Translations under genes and position numbers: made by a program
The notes under the pieces: generated by a model
What the model was told of the DNA's origin: nothing
Databases searched by the model: none
The model's input: the letters and a program-made list of their open reading frames with translations, nothing else
Assembly (NCBI GenBank): GCA_000226015.1
Contig: JH154634.1
Location: forward strand, 84,390-132,893
DNA from: Mnemiopsis leidyi
Lineage: Eukaryota; Ctenophora; Tentaculata; Lobata; Bolinopsidae
Direction: 5' to 3'
Length of the DNA: 48,504 bases
Shown here: piece by piece, positions 39,216 to 48,504 of the stretch
Position numbering within the stretch: position 1 is the stretch's first letter
Layout: each line of letters begins with the position of its first letter

Positions 39216-42200
39216 CACTTCGTCAAGAAGAAAGACAAGTAGATAGTCATGCAGCGAACTTGTTACCATAGAAGAAGTTTCTACAAACACAAGACTGCAA
39301 TTGTTTAGCTCCAATTGCAGCCGAACATATTCATCTTGTGAAAGTGCAACTAACTTTTAAATCGGATCTATGTAAAAAAGACGGAGAAGAATAATTTGTG
39401 ATGCATTCGATGTAAAACAGGGGCGATGTTTGGAATCGTCAGCTTTTCCTCGAAATCAGTTTAACAGAATATTGAGCAACTACAAACAAAAATTTAAAGT
39501 TCTATATGCAATATGCAGATCAAGTTTTATTGATTGATTTTGTCATAAACAATACTGAAAACTTCTTTCAAATAAATTTATTCGAGCAGATTAAACTTAA
39601 CGCGATTTAAAAAAACGGCACTGGATAAATGTATGCAGATATTTGCCAATACCACAGGTTAAATTTAAAGTGTGTAACCATAACAAGCACACGGTGCTAT
39701 ACTGCAGAGATATTCAATTATTTATCAGTACGTTAAAACACTGGACAAGTTTTATTGCTGTTGCGTAGTGAAATTGGAAAACGATTAAAAGTTCGAACTC
39801 CGATTCCAAAACAGAATACGCAGCTGGCACTTCGATGAGAGCACATGCCAACCGAATTTATTTTCTCACATGACGAAACAAGAGACAATGACAATCAAAC
39901 TTTGCTTCCCAATTATCTATTGACACCGTTCGCATTGATTTGTATAGTAATTTGAAAGAAGGCCATTGATGAGATCTAGTATCAAATAAATTGTAGGAAA
40001 TGTGGAAGACACTCGATTTGATTCCAAGAGTTAAATCAAAGCTTCTAGTTACCCTTGAAGATTCAGATCAGAGGAACGGTTGTGACACAATTTTCTTGTC
40101 GACTGGTGACCAAGGAAACGGTTAGACATCTAAGAATTAGGACTGCTGCAAAGAGTAGGCCATGGTCCTAATCCTATAAAAACTATAATAGAAATTGTTA
40201 AAACTTAAAACCTTACGGCAGCGGATATTGGTAAAGTTAAAGGACATAGAATTCAGAAAATTCCATGTCCTTCAAGAGTTGTGTCCAGCATTATAAGAGC
40301 AAAAGAAACTGTACTTGCTAAATCAACTGCTTTACATACTATAAGACTTGTTTTGGAACATTTTACTGACAGTCTAGCTGTTCCTGATGTATCCATTATC
40401 TAGTCTAATGCCGGCTTTTGCCGGGCAGTAGTTGCGGATCATTAATCACTTTTGCTACAATTGCATGATTATACCTCCTTGACGACATCAAAGCACATAA
40501 CAAGAACATAGATTTAGAAACTTCCCGCGAAAATTTTGCATAAAAAACTAGCAGTAAGCACCCGAACTTTACACGTGTTGAAAGGAAAGTGGCTTATGTG
40601 TCTATGTGAGTCATCTTAGAGATTTTGATCAATAGTGAGGGTAGAATCGGAGGCCTATTATAGCGACATATAAGCGTCTGCCAAAAAACGTTCATACTGA
40701 TACATCAAAGGATGGATTCTACTAGCTGGCTTTGCTTATTACTATTAGGATAGTCAAAAAATGAAATGATTGATAGGACATCCATGATTCACTGCTGGAC
40801 ATCCTCTAGACTGTATAGAGGATTCTGCATCCTCTAGACCGTAAGAGGATTCTACATGTATTAAGGTTTGATTGATGCATCATCTAGATCCCTTATTAAG
40901 TTAATAAGTTAATGGCAATTTTATGTTTGTATGACATTCGCTGAGGAATCATCATGATCTATAGTTGCTTTATTTTAGCGATGATACAGAAGAATCTGTG
41001 CTATCAAAATTGCAGTAATTGCAGTAAGGATGTGACAAAGCCAAATTGCAGCAACGTTAAAGTTCAAACGATCTGTGAGCTTTACGGGTAAAACTAACCG
41101 AATAACCGACTCTAATAAGAGAAAATAGCGTAGTTAAATCATAAATCTTAAGAAACTTCGATTGTGAAAGTTAAATAAAGCGCCGTAGTTTGTTTCTAGT
41201 GATATTATTACTGTAATACCATGTTTGGAGTCATGGCCCAGGGTCAGGGCTGGTTTTGTAACATCACGGATGCTGACTAACAAGCTCACCTGATCCCCTT
41301 CAACATACTTTTTTGTTGTTTATAGTCCATTCAGCTTAGCCAAATTATCTCTTTCAAATGAAGGTGAACCCTTTCATGAATGTAAGCAGTAAGCAATCGG
41401 CAATAACAATTAAGGATACTGATCAGTTGGTCCGAGCTTTTCCAGTCGATCCCTTCATATAACTCTTCGCGAAAAGTCAATTCTATTTTTTAGGGGAAAG
41501 TCAACATATAATTATAAGGTAAGCACAAGAGATGGTTTCGTATATTTTGCTAACTATAAAAGTAAAAAGAGAAATTCCAGTTGCCACAACTGATATCATA
41601 TCCAGGTTCTGAGAGTTCCTTAATCTAAAAGACATTCATTGTATAAATAAAGAGATGACGAGAGGAAATATTCACGCAACACTAACTTTAATGCTTACAT
41701 CAAATCCTTCAATTATAGTTCTTAAGCAGGAACTTTTCATATGGAGAAATGAATGTTTTCAAAGGCGACTTCGGGATAAACTAAAAGTATTAAGGGTAGC
41801 TAACCACGCCTATAGTTTGAATTAGGCCTTTTTATTAATTTCAAGTCCCCTAATAGTGAATTAGTGAATAGAAGTACCAAGTGACTGTAAAAAGCAGAGG
41901 TTGATTTTATTCGAGCAGAATATTGGACATTAGAGGAGTTTTTCTATCCATCCATCTGTCGGAGCATCGGACAGGTTATATAGGCAATATATATATATAT
42001 GAGCCTAAAATGAAATAGATGTATAGAATTTTGGAGGTTCATAGAATTGTGCTAAAAAGATCAATAGACCGCCATATAATCAATATCTTGATTTTCTGGA
42101 TGTAGATTTTCGATTTGTTGACTTGTTTAGCAGCTAAAGCTCTGCATCCTCTGAGGAGATTATGAATCCAATGACTTTATAAAGATCAGTAACATAATGT

Positions 42201-43846
42201 TGAATTCATGTCTAATGATGGTTTACTTCAAACAATTAAAAGTCCATTGGAAAAGTCTTCAAGTTAAGAAGTAAGTTCTTATACGATTTCATTAAAATTA
42301 TAAGCATGATGAAAAGTCGTGACAGCTACAAAATCAGTCTAGCCATTAAAAAGACACTCTCAGGTCGCCAAAATAAGATGAGCAACAACACAATGAGCAG
42401 ATTTGAGCTAATGTCTAAAGCCTACCAATCTCAAAGTAATTAGTGACATATGGGAACAGGACCATTCATAACGCGTATAGATTGGTCAAACTCACATTTG
42501 TTTGATGTAAAGCGGTGTAACAAGATCACAAAATTGTCTGATCAACCAGTCGTCTTGTTTGTGCATATTATAGGCTTCGAGTTTTAACCTTTTCGTAGAT
42601 CGAATTTAACACTATGCATGAGTTGTGAGAACTCTGATGACAAGAGTCGACATTAAAGCAATACTAGCAATAATTATCATTTCTCAATTGAATATCATGG
42701 ATTCATTAAAAGTCGTCTTAACACATGACGATATTGGCATTGAATGTACATGATATTTCTATAGCTATAACTTGCAAGCATGCCGATTTTTATAAATTCA
42801 AACGGTTGCACTTTTTATTTTATTGACAAACTTAGTAACTAGATGCTTTAAAATGTTATGTGATAGATGATCTTAATGTTGTTCATGGTCGTTGAAGATT
42901 CGAAGAAGTTATTACTTTTTTAGCGAACTCAAATACATTTGTACCCCATGCCAATTGCATTGCCCTTCATGTAAACTAGCCAGCTTTATTCTCCAGCGTT
43001 AACCAAAGTTTGAGCATCTTTATGTTCAAAGCATGTTTATGTTCAAAGTAATTTAAGCGGACCGTAACAGGAGATCATCATAGAAGCGTGGCAATGAGCT
43101 AAATTATAGCACCCTTCAGACCACTTTTGAGAACCATCTCTAATTATAGTTATAATACGGGCTATAAATTCCCATTTACCTCTAAAAACTGGAGTGTTTA
43201 GATAAATTCAATGACAGGGGTATAAAAGGTTGATGTGATTAATCTCAACAGGAACCTGATGATGAAAGCAAAACTACCGAAAGGAATTAGTCGTCTAAGG
43301 AGTTATAATACTGGTAGGGACGGTTATGCATAACCATGAAAGTTGGACCTGTAATGTTCATTCGAATGGGAAAACATGACTGGTAAATCTAAAAATCTCT
43401 CAATGAGGCAAACCGTACGAAAAAACAACCAAGCTGTTTATGTGTCTGCGTAAACCCAAACGGTTGGTTAATGGGCGTGAAGGTAAATAGTGCACGTCAC
43501 AAAGGGTAAAGTTAGTAGACGAGCATAGTCAGTTGGGACAGGAATAAGGTACACTCTACTCAACGCAAAAATATCATTGCTACGTCGAGCTGAGTCGGGT
43601 TATATATATGGTGACATCATTTACCTCAAAAGCAATAACATCAGGTAAACTAATTGTAAATTTGTAAAAGATTAACTTTTCTGATCCAAATCAGTTTTCC
43701 GGTAAGATGATGACATTGATAATAAAAACAAGTGTCGTTTTAGCGAGACGAGAGGAAAACCTCAGAATCACGTCTACGCAACTCTGCAGGATTTTAAATA
43801 TTGAGCCGTAGTGTACATAGTTCGTTAGCAACAAGTCCTTCTAGTG
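39216..43846. other. Gene-free AT-rich region
   Basis: About 4.6 kb without an open frame of 60 codons on either strand and without recognisable exons. A (TA)n run lies at about 41986-42000. No clear transposon ends were found. Confidence 0.55.
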
Positions 43847-43886
43847 CACGTGCTTATCAGGTGTTGTCACGTGCACATGTCACGTG
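43847..43886. promoter_or_regulatory. Cluster of three CACGTG E-boxes
   Basis: CACGTG at 43847, 43868 and 43881 within 40 bp (two within GTGCACGTG or CACGTGCAC). No gene is seen nearby. Confidence 0.5.
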
Positions 43887-44481
43887 ATTCGTACTCTGCA
43901 TGCGGCTTTATCAACTCACTATCCCAATCAATTGCTTTACAGAAAAATAAAAATTTGTATGCAGAGAGTTATATTGTTCCTTGAAATGTGATAGAAAATT
44001 GAGACTCGTTGCACAATGACACTTTTTTCGTGTTTTTATTGGTCTCAATGCACTGCGTACAAACGAGGGCGGCCTCCAAGCGTGCAAAAATATGACGTGA
44101 AACTAGCGTGAAAATTCACAGATTTGAATGCAATAAATCAAGGATATCACTTTAACGGAAATGAACAAATTTATTTGACTATTAATATTATGAGATGCGA
44201 AATTGCGGAAAACCCCTATATCGTACTTATGTACAAGTAGCACAAATTTAATAGCTATTTTAAAACATATGTGTTATTTCATAATTTGGCATCGTCCCAT
44301 TAAATTAAGATGCTATCACAGAATTTTGTCCTAAGTGACAAATTTAAACCTGGCTTAATTAAAATTAACACACGCTGGATGCAATTAATCTAGCTAAACG
44401 GCTCGAAATGGTGGAAACAGTACCAATTACTCTGCAGTGCAAACTTTTGTTTTCCTGCAGTAATCACAGGCGCAAACGCCT

Positions 44482-45130
44482 TTAAAATTTAGTTAATTAA
44501 TGACCGGCTTATTTGAACATGGTCTTGTCGTAAAATCATCATGCCCTTAATCCAATTTTTGAACATTTCATCATGATCGATTAAACCCCGGGTTAGCATC
44601 GGGATTATGATCAGGGTTGTGGCTGGGGGTAGAGTAAGGGCTAAGGTCAGGGTAAGAGTTAGACTTAGATCAGTTAGGGTTAGAGCTAGGGTTAGGGTTA
44701 GGGTTAGGGTTAGGGTTAGGGTTAGGGTTAGGGTTAGGGTTAGGGTTAGGGTTAGGGTTAGGGTTAGGGTTAGGGTTAGGGTTAGGGTTAGGGTTAGGGT
44801 TAGGGTTAGGGTTAGGGTTAGGGTTAGGGTTAGGGTTAGGGTTAGGGTTAGGGTTACGGTTAGGGTTACGGTTAGGGTTAGGGTTAGTTTAAAATTTAGT
44901 TTATTATTGGCCGGCTTATTTGAACATTATCTTGTCGTAAAATCATATCATGCCCTTAATCCAATTCTTGAACATTTCATCATGATCGATTAGACCCCGG
45001 GTTAGCATAAGGATTATGATCAGGGTTGTTGCTGGGGGTAGAGTTAGGGCTAAGGCCAGAGTAAGGGTTAGACTTAGACTTAGAATTAGGGCTTGGGTTA
45101 GGGTTAGGGTTAGGATTAGGCTTAGGGTTA
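44482..45130 (+). repeat. Segmental tandem duplication carrying telomere-like repeats
   Basis: 44482-44680 and 44889-45080 align closely (TTTAAAATTTAGTT, GGCTTATTTGAACAT, CTTGTCGTAAAATCAT, AACATTTCATCATGATCGAT, CCCCGGGTTAGCAT, GGCTGGGGGTAGAGT). Each copy passes gradually into GTTAGGG repeats. The period is about 405 bp. Confidence 0.9.
44682..44888 (+). repeat. Interstitial telomeric array (TTAGGG)n
   Basis: About 33 consecutive TTAGGG units, nearly perfect, with TTACGG variants at the right end. Orientation is opposite to the CCCTAA tract at position 1. A shorter, degenerate second array is at about 45090-45140. Confidence 0.97.
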
Positions 45131-45559
45131 GGATTAGACTTTTTTGGGCCTTTTTAAGGGCCTTTATGGCCTTAAAGGGCCCTTAGATGGGTTGGAGCGA
45201 ATTTTAACATAGCTTAATGCACAGAAGGTGATAAAATCTACCTTATCTGAAATTTTAAAGTCTCTATCTCTTTCCGTTTTGGTTCCAATTCGTTCGCCAA
45301 AAAAGCGGGTATCGGGGGTCGGGTCGGGTTGTATACCACACTTCATGTTGTCATACTAGTGGGTTGGCAACTTTTTTTTTCTTTTCTTGAACCCGGACTA
45401 AAACTTGACGAAAAATCGATTGAGAATAGTCTCGAGGTTCAGAAAGTTTTGGTTAAGACGTTAAGTGTCTTTTCTGGGGTGGTTGCCGCCAACTTTATAT
45501 TGGGGACCTACCTATGTGACCTATGTTGAGTTTCACTAATAGTTGGTAGGGCCATCAGA
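45131..45559. other. No gene recognised
   Basis: Short inverted repeats of AAGGGCC/GGCCTT at 45145-45185 follow the telomeric duplication. The rest shows nothing recognisable; it may be the 3' end of the LINE to its right. Confidence 0.4.
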
Positions 45560-47060
45560 TCATCCAACCATCCCAGAGCGAGGTTGTTTCCGGTCATTTC
45601 GCCAGCACAGCAGAGTATTGGAGTTAGGTCGAGTGCATCCTCTTATTGGTGGCATATCAGGGAGGGATAGCATGAACTTGGTGCCGGTGAGCTGGTCTTT
45701 GAATCGCTTGAGGTTTTGAATGGCACTTAGGTGGTAGGGCATTGCGTTCCATAACTTCGGCCCTTGGACTCAGGACTGCATATAAATTATCAAACAAAGA
45801 CTGGTTTGCTGCTGAGCTGTTAATCGCTAGCCCGCTAGGTTTCCTAACCTAGGGCGTGCAACAAAACAGAGGTTCAAGTCATTGCTCGTTTTTCCATGCA
45901 GGATTTTCCACATATGAAGAATGACGAACCTCTCACGTCTACGTTGAAGAGACATGAGGGACAAGTGGACCAAGCAATCCCAGTAGTGCATCTCACGCAT
46001 TTCAACGATTTTTGAAATAAAGGTTTTCTGCACGCTCTCCAAATCCTGTATGTCACTGCAGTTTTTGAGGGATGCCAGACTTTGACGAGATTATATCACC
46101 GCGACAATGCCAGACTACGCACTATTGACTTGTACAGAGTCAGCATTATCATTCATGGTGACCGAGTATGAAACACACTAAGGATCCAAGACGCTTTCTG
46201 CCTGGCCTTATGCAATGGCACGAATGTGAGGTGACCAAGATAGATCACTAGAGATCAAGATGCCAAGATCTCGGAGCTGATGCACTGGCTCAAGTGAAGT
46301 ATCTGCAGAAACTGCGTACTGATAAAGCTCACTGATGAAAGATAGTTTGGAGAGTATGTGGTTCTTGTTGAATTTATGGCGCATATATTCAAATTTGTCC
46401 CGATGAAGTGCCATGTTATTTCTCTCAGACCAATTCATGACGTTGTAGAAGTCAGACTAAAGAAGACTAACATCATTCTCAGATCTTATTGCAATGGATA
46501 TACAAGTATCATCTGCAAAGCACCTGATGATCGAGTACATGATACATTGATCAATTTCATTGATAAAGATGAGGAACAAAATTATTCCCAGGACTGTGCC
46601 TTGAGGTACACTAAATTTAGCATTTAGGCAAGGAAAGAAAGATGACCATCAACAACAACAGCTTGTTTTTGATCTATAAGAAAGGACTCTATCCAATTCA
46701 ACATTTTTGGGTGACTCCCATAGAGCTGGAGGTTTTTTCAAAAGGAGCTTGTGGTCAACCTTGTCGAAGGCCTTGCCGTCTTGGCATAGTCAAGGTAGAT
46801 AGAGTCAAAATCTGCATTCTTAGCAAGGGCCTTCAAGACGTCGTCAAAGTGATGAAGTAATTCTGTGTGAGACAACTTCTATTCGGGAAGATCTAAAGCC
46901 ATGCTGTTTGTTACAAATAAGATCATTTATCTCCAGATAGTCAACCAGCTTCTTTCTGATGACTCTCTCAAATATTTTGCTAACATTAGATGTCGTAAGT
47001 TAGAAAAATTCAATCTCATTTCTTAAAACGTTCTATAGACTGGACGGCAGTCTAGTTCCA
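45560..47060 (-). pseudogene. Decayed non-LTR retrotransposon (LINE) reverse transcriptase, 3' part
   Basis: Read in the minus direction, successive fragments in shifting frames match the LINE RT order: SKIFERVIRKKL, then NKQHGFRSSRI, then FDSIYLDYAK, VPQGTVLGIILFLIFIN, the catalytic FADDT (46505-46519; YADD in active copies), then LRDLGILISSDLSWSPHI, and the C-terminal region with SLQRRRERFVILHMWKIL. Frameshifts and stops break it, so it is dead. The endonuclease half is not visible. The pattern is of the jockey/CR1/L2 type; the exact clade is not resolved. Confidence 0.85.
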
Positions 47061-47736
47061 TTGTCAAATTGACCTATAGTGTGAGTATTTGAGACAAAAC
47101 TGAAGCAGGACCAATAAATTTCGAGAACTTGTGTTTTTTGAAAATTTTGCGACACCTCCACTATATTGTGCGCCTATTGTTTAGTCGGAGCGCCTTGAAA
47201 TTAGACGAAGCCAGTAACTTAAAAAGAATTTGTCATGCAATGTACCCTAATACTGATTAAAATTTGTAACCAGCTTTGCAATGGGTCCGACAAGACCCAT
47301 TGCGCGATTTAGGCACACTTTTCATATGCCGGCGCGCAATCGGTCGATTTAAACGTCCTATATGTTGTTTACAGTATCCAGCTTTGTTATCAATAATCAT
47401 TGCTTTGTTACGACTTCCGTTATTCAGCGAGATGTTATGATAATTTGTATGTTACAATCACCTAGAAATTGCTAAATTTTGCCGTCATATCTGATACTAG
47501 AATTACTATAACAACAAGAAAACACTCAAAGCTATAAGTATTATGCTGTAATTATGGAAATAAATATTCATAAATGAACTTTATTATTTATTTTACTGTT
47601 TATGATAATAAAAGTTTTAGAAAAATTGTTTGTCCCTGAAATTCGTACATCTGGCATTTGTCTGTTTTATAGATTATAAGTAGTTTCTTTACCCACAAAA
47701 ATAATTGTATTCGAGTTCTTTAAATAAGTAAGCTGT
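47061..47736. other. No gene recognised
   Basis: AT-rich sequence. May contain further unrecognised remnants of the LINE at its left end. Confidence 0.4.
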
Positions 47737-47820
47737 GAGTTAGCTGAGTTAGCTGAGTTAGCTGAGTTAGCTGAGTTAGCTGAGTTAGCTGAGTTAGCTG
47801 AGTTAGCTGAGTTAGCTGAG
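47737..47820 (+). repeat. (GAGTTAGCT)n tandem repeat
   Basis: Nine perfect 9-bp units plus GAG. Related in sequence to the GTTAGT-rich arrays elsewhere in the window. Confidence 0.95.
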
Positions 47821-47990
47821 ACTGACCCCAATGCTGTTAGCCGTTATGAGAATGTAGTCTGAGTTATAAGCGATGTTAGCACTTCCCACAGTCACGTACT
47901 CGTAAGGAATGTTTATTGGAATGCCGCTTCTTACATCATTCTGCAGTAAACCTGCAATAAAGGCATGTCGTCACCGTTGCAATGGGAATG

Positions 47991-48025
47991 GTTGCCTTGG
48001 CAACAGGTGTGGTTGCCATGGCAAC
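47991..48025. promoter_or_regulatory. Pair of palindromic RFX X-boxes
   Basis: GTTGCCTTGGCAAC at 47991-48004 and GTTGCCATGGCAAC at 48012-48025, 21 bp apart centre to centre (two helical turns). Both match the X-box dyad. A TGACGTCA lies about 25 bp downstream (near 48053), as in X-box/CRE-type promoters. Confidence 0.6.
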
Positions 48026-48245
48026 TCTTTACTGTTGGTTTTAGTTTGTAGTATGACGTCACTTGACACAAGCTTAGTACTTTGGGAGGGGTAACCCGAA
48101 AAAATCAAGCTATTCCTTTAAAAACCCGAAATGGACATTGACACTTTTGAATTTTTTTCGCTATAAGTAAAAATAGAAAATGCTTCCACACATCACGCAA
48201 ATCAATTTTGAGTTCAAATAGGAATACAAATATGGACATTGACTT

Positions 48246-48504
48246 TTTATCTTAGTAGTTAGCCTAGTATCTTAGTATCTTCACTTAAAAGTTAGTAATG
48301 TAACTTAATGGTTAGTCTTGTACCTTATTGGTTAGTCTTGTATCTTAGTATCTTCACTTAAAAGTTAGTATTGTAACTTAATGGTTTGCAGTCTTGTACC
48401 TTAGTGGTTAGTCTTGTAGCTTAGTGGTTAGTCTTGTACCTTAGTGGTTAGTCTTGTAGCTTAGTGGTTAGTCTTGTAACTTAGTGGTTAGTCTTGTATC
48501 TTAG
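48246..48504 (+). repeat. 20-bp tandem array running off the window end
   Basis: Units of TTAGTGGTTAGTCTTGTAAC with alternation TACC/TAGC/TATC; the left part is more diverged, including two longer units containing TATCTTCACTTAAAAG. Continues past the window. Confidence 0.92.

Noticed and set aside
39006-39242. Open frame on + strand over the E-box cluster
   Set aside because: Starts in promoter-like sequence; no conserved features.
40020-40400. Possible transposase remnant (short stretch resembling VRHLRIRTAAKSRP)
   Set aside because: Too short, many stops, no terminal inverted repeats seen.
44607-44993. Open frame of alternating Val-Arg
   Set aside because: Translation of (GGGTTA)n; a telomeric array, not a protein.
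45869-45882. tRNA B-box-like AGAGGTTCAAGTCA
   Set aside because: No cloverleaf around it; it lies inside the LINE pseudogene.

Overview
The window is nuclear DNA of an animal. It is AT-rich, with compact genes built of many short exons (about 50-200 nt) separated by introns of about 100-2400 nt with GT..AG ends. The gene content is metazoan: a rhodopsin-class GPCR, a large immunoglobulin-superfamily receptor, two homeobox genes (one a recognisable Bsx), a sushi/CCP-like GPI-anchored surface protein, and a decayed LINE. TTAGGG is the telomere-type repeat. A marine invertebrate (tunicate, cnidarian or similar) would fit; the species cannot be fixed from the sequence. There is one 206-bp assembly gap. 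No tRNA, rRNA, CRISPR or prokaryotic operon structure was seen.

Layout. 1-90 degenerate CCCTAA repeats. 796-5831 (+) class A GPCR, rebuilt here from 14 exons that agree in phase at all but one junction. 6195-6881 (-) three phase-compatible exons that encode an ITIM-bearing cytoplasmic tail. 7835-15562 (-) Ig receptor with 8 Ig-like domains, one TM segment and a long tail, 23 exons. 17551-19062 (-) complete 5-exon homeobox gene whose homeodomain lies at the very C terminus. 21892-26616 (-) complete 6-exon Bsx. 27-33.7 kb mostly gene-free, holding one orphan exon (28836-29016), a duplicated segment split by the gap, a foldback element, an LTR-like fragment and a minisatellite. 33705-38581 (-) complete 17-exon CCP-like GPI protein. 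38.6-44.5 kb gene-free. 44.5-45.1 kb an interstitial telomeric array inside a segmental duplication. 45.56-47.06 kb (-) LINE reverse-transcriptase pseudogene. 47.7-48.5 kb tandem repeats running off the end.

The genes do not form an operon. Two encode cell-surface proteins (Ig receptor, CCP-like GPI protein) and two encode developmental transcription factors carrying eh1-like repressor motifs (FSITNIL, FSIDNLL).

The most unusual signals: (1) tandem arrays that abut or contain splice sites. In the CCP gene a 65-bp unit spanning the exon-intron junction is present four times. In Bsx the exon-5 donor AACAAG|GTTAGTTTCC is repeated down the intron, and the exon-3 donor intron is an array of GTTAGT units. 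In the GPCR an array runs up to an acceptor. (2) Clusters of 3-5 CACGTG E-boxes within about 30-130 bp at six places. (3) RFX X-box motifs, several of them inside the Bsx intron array. (4) Two ITIM motifs (SPYASV, SQYAEI) just beyond the annotated stop of the Ig receptor.
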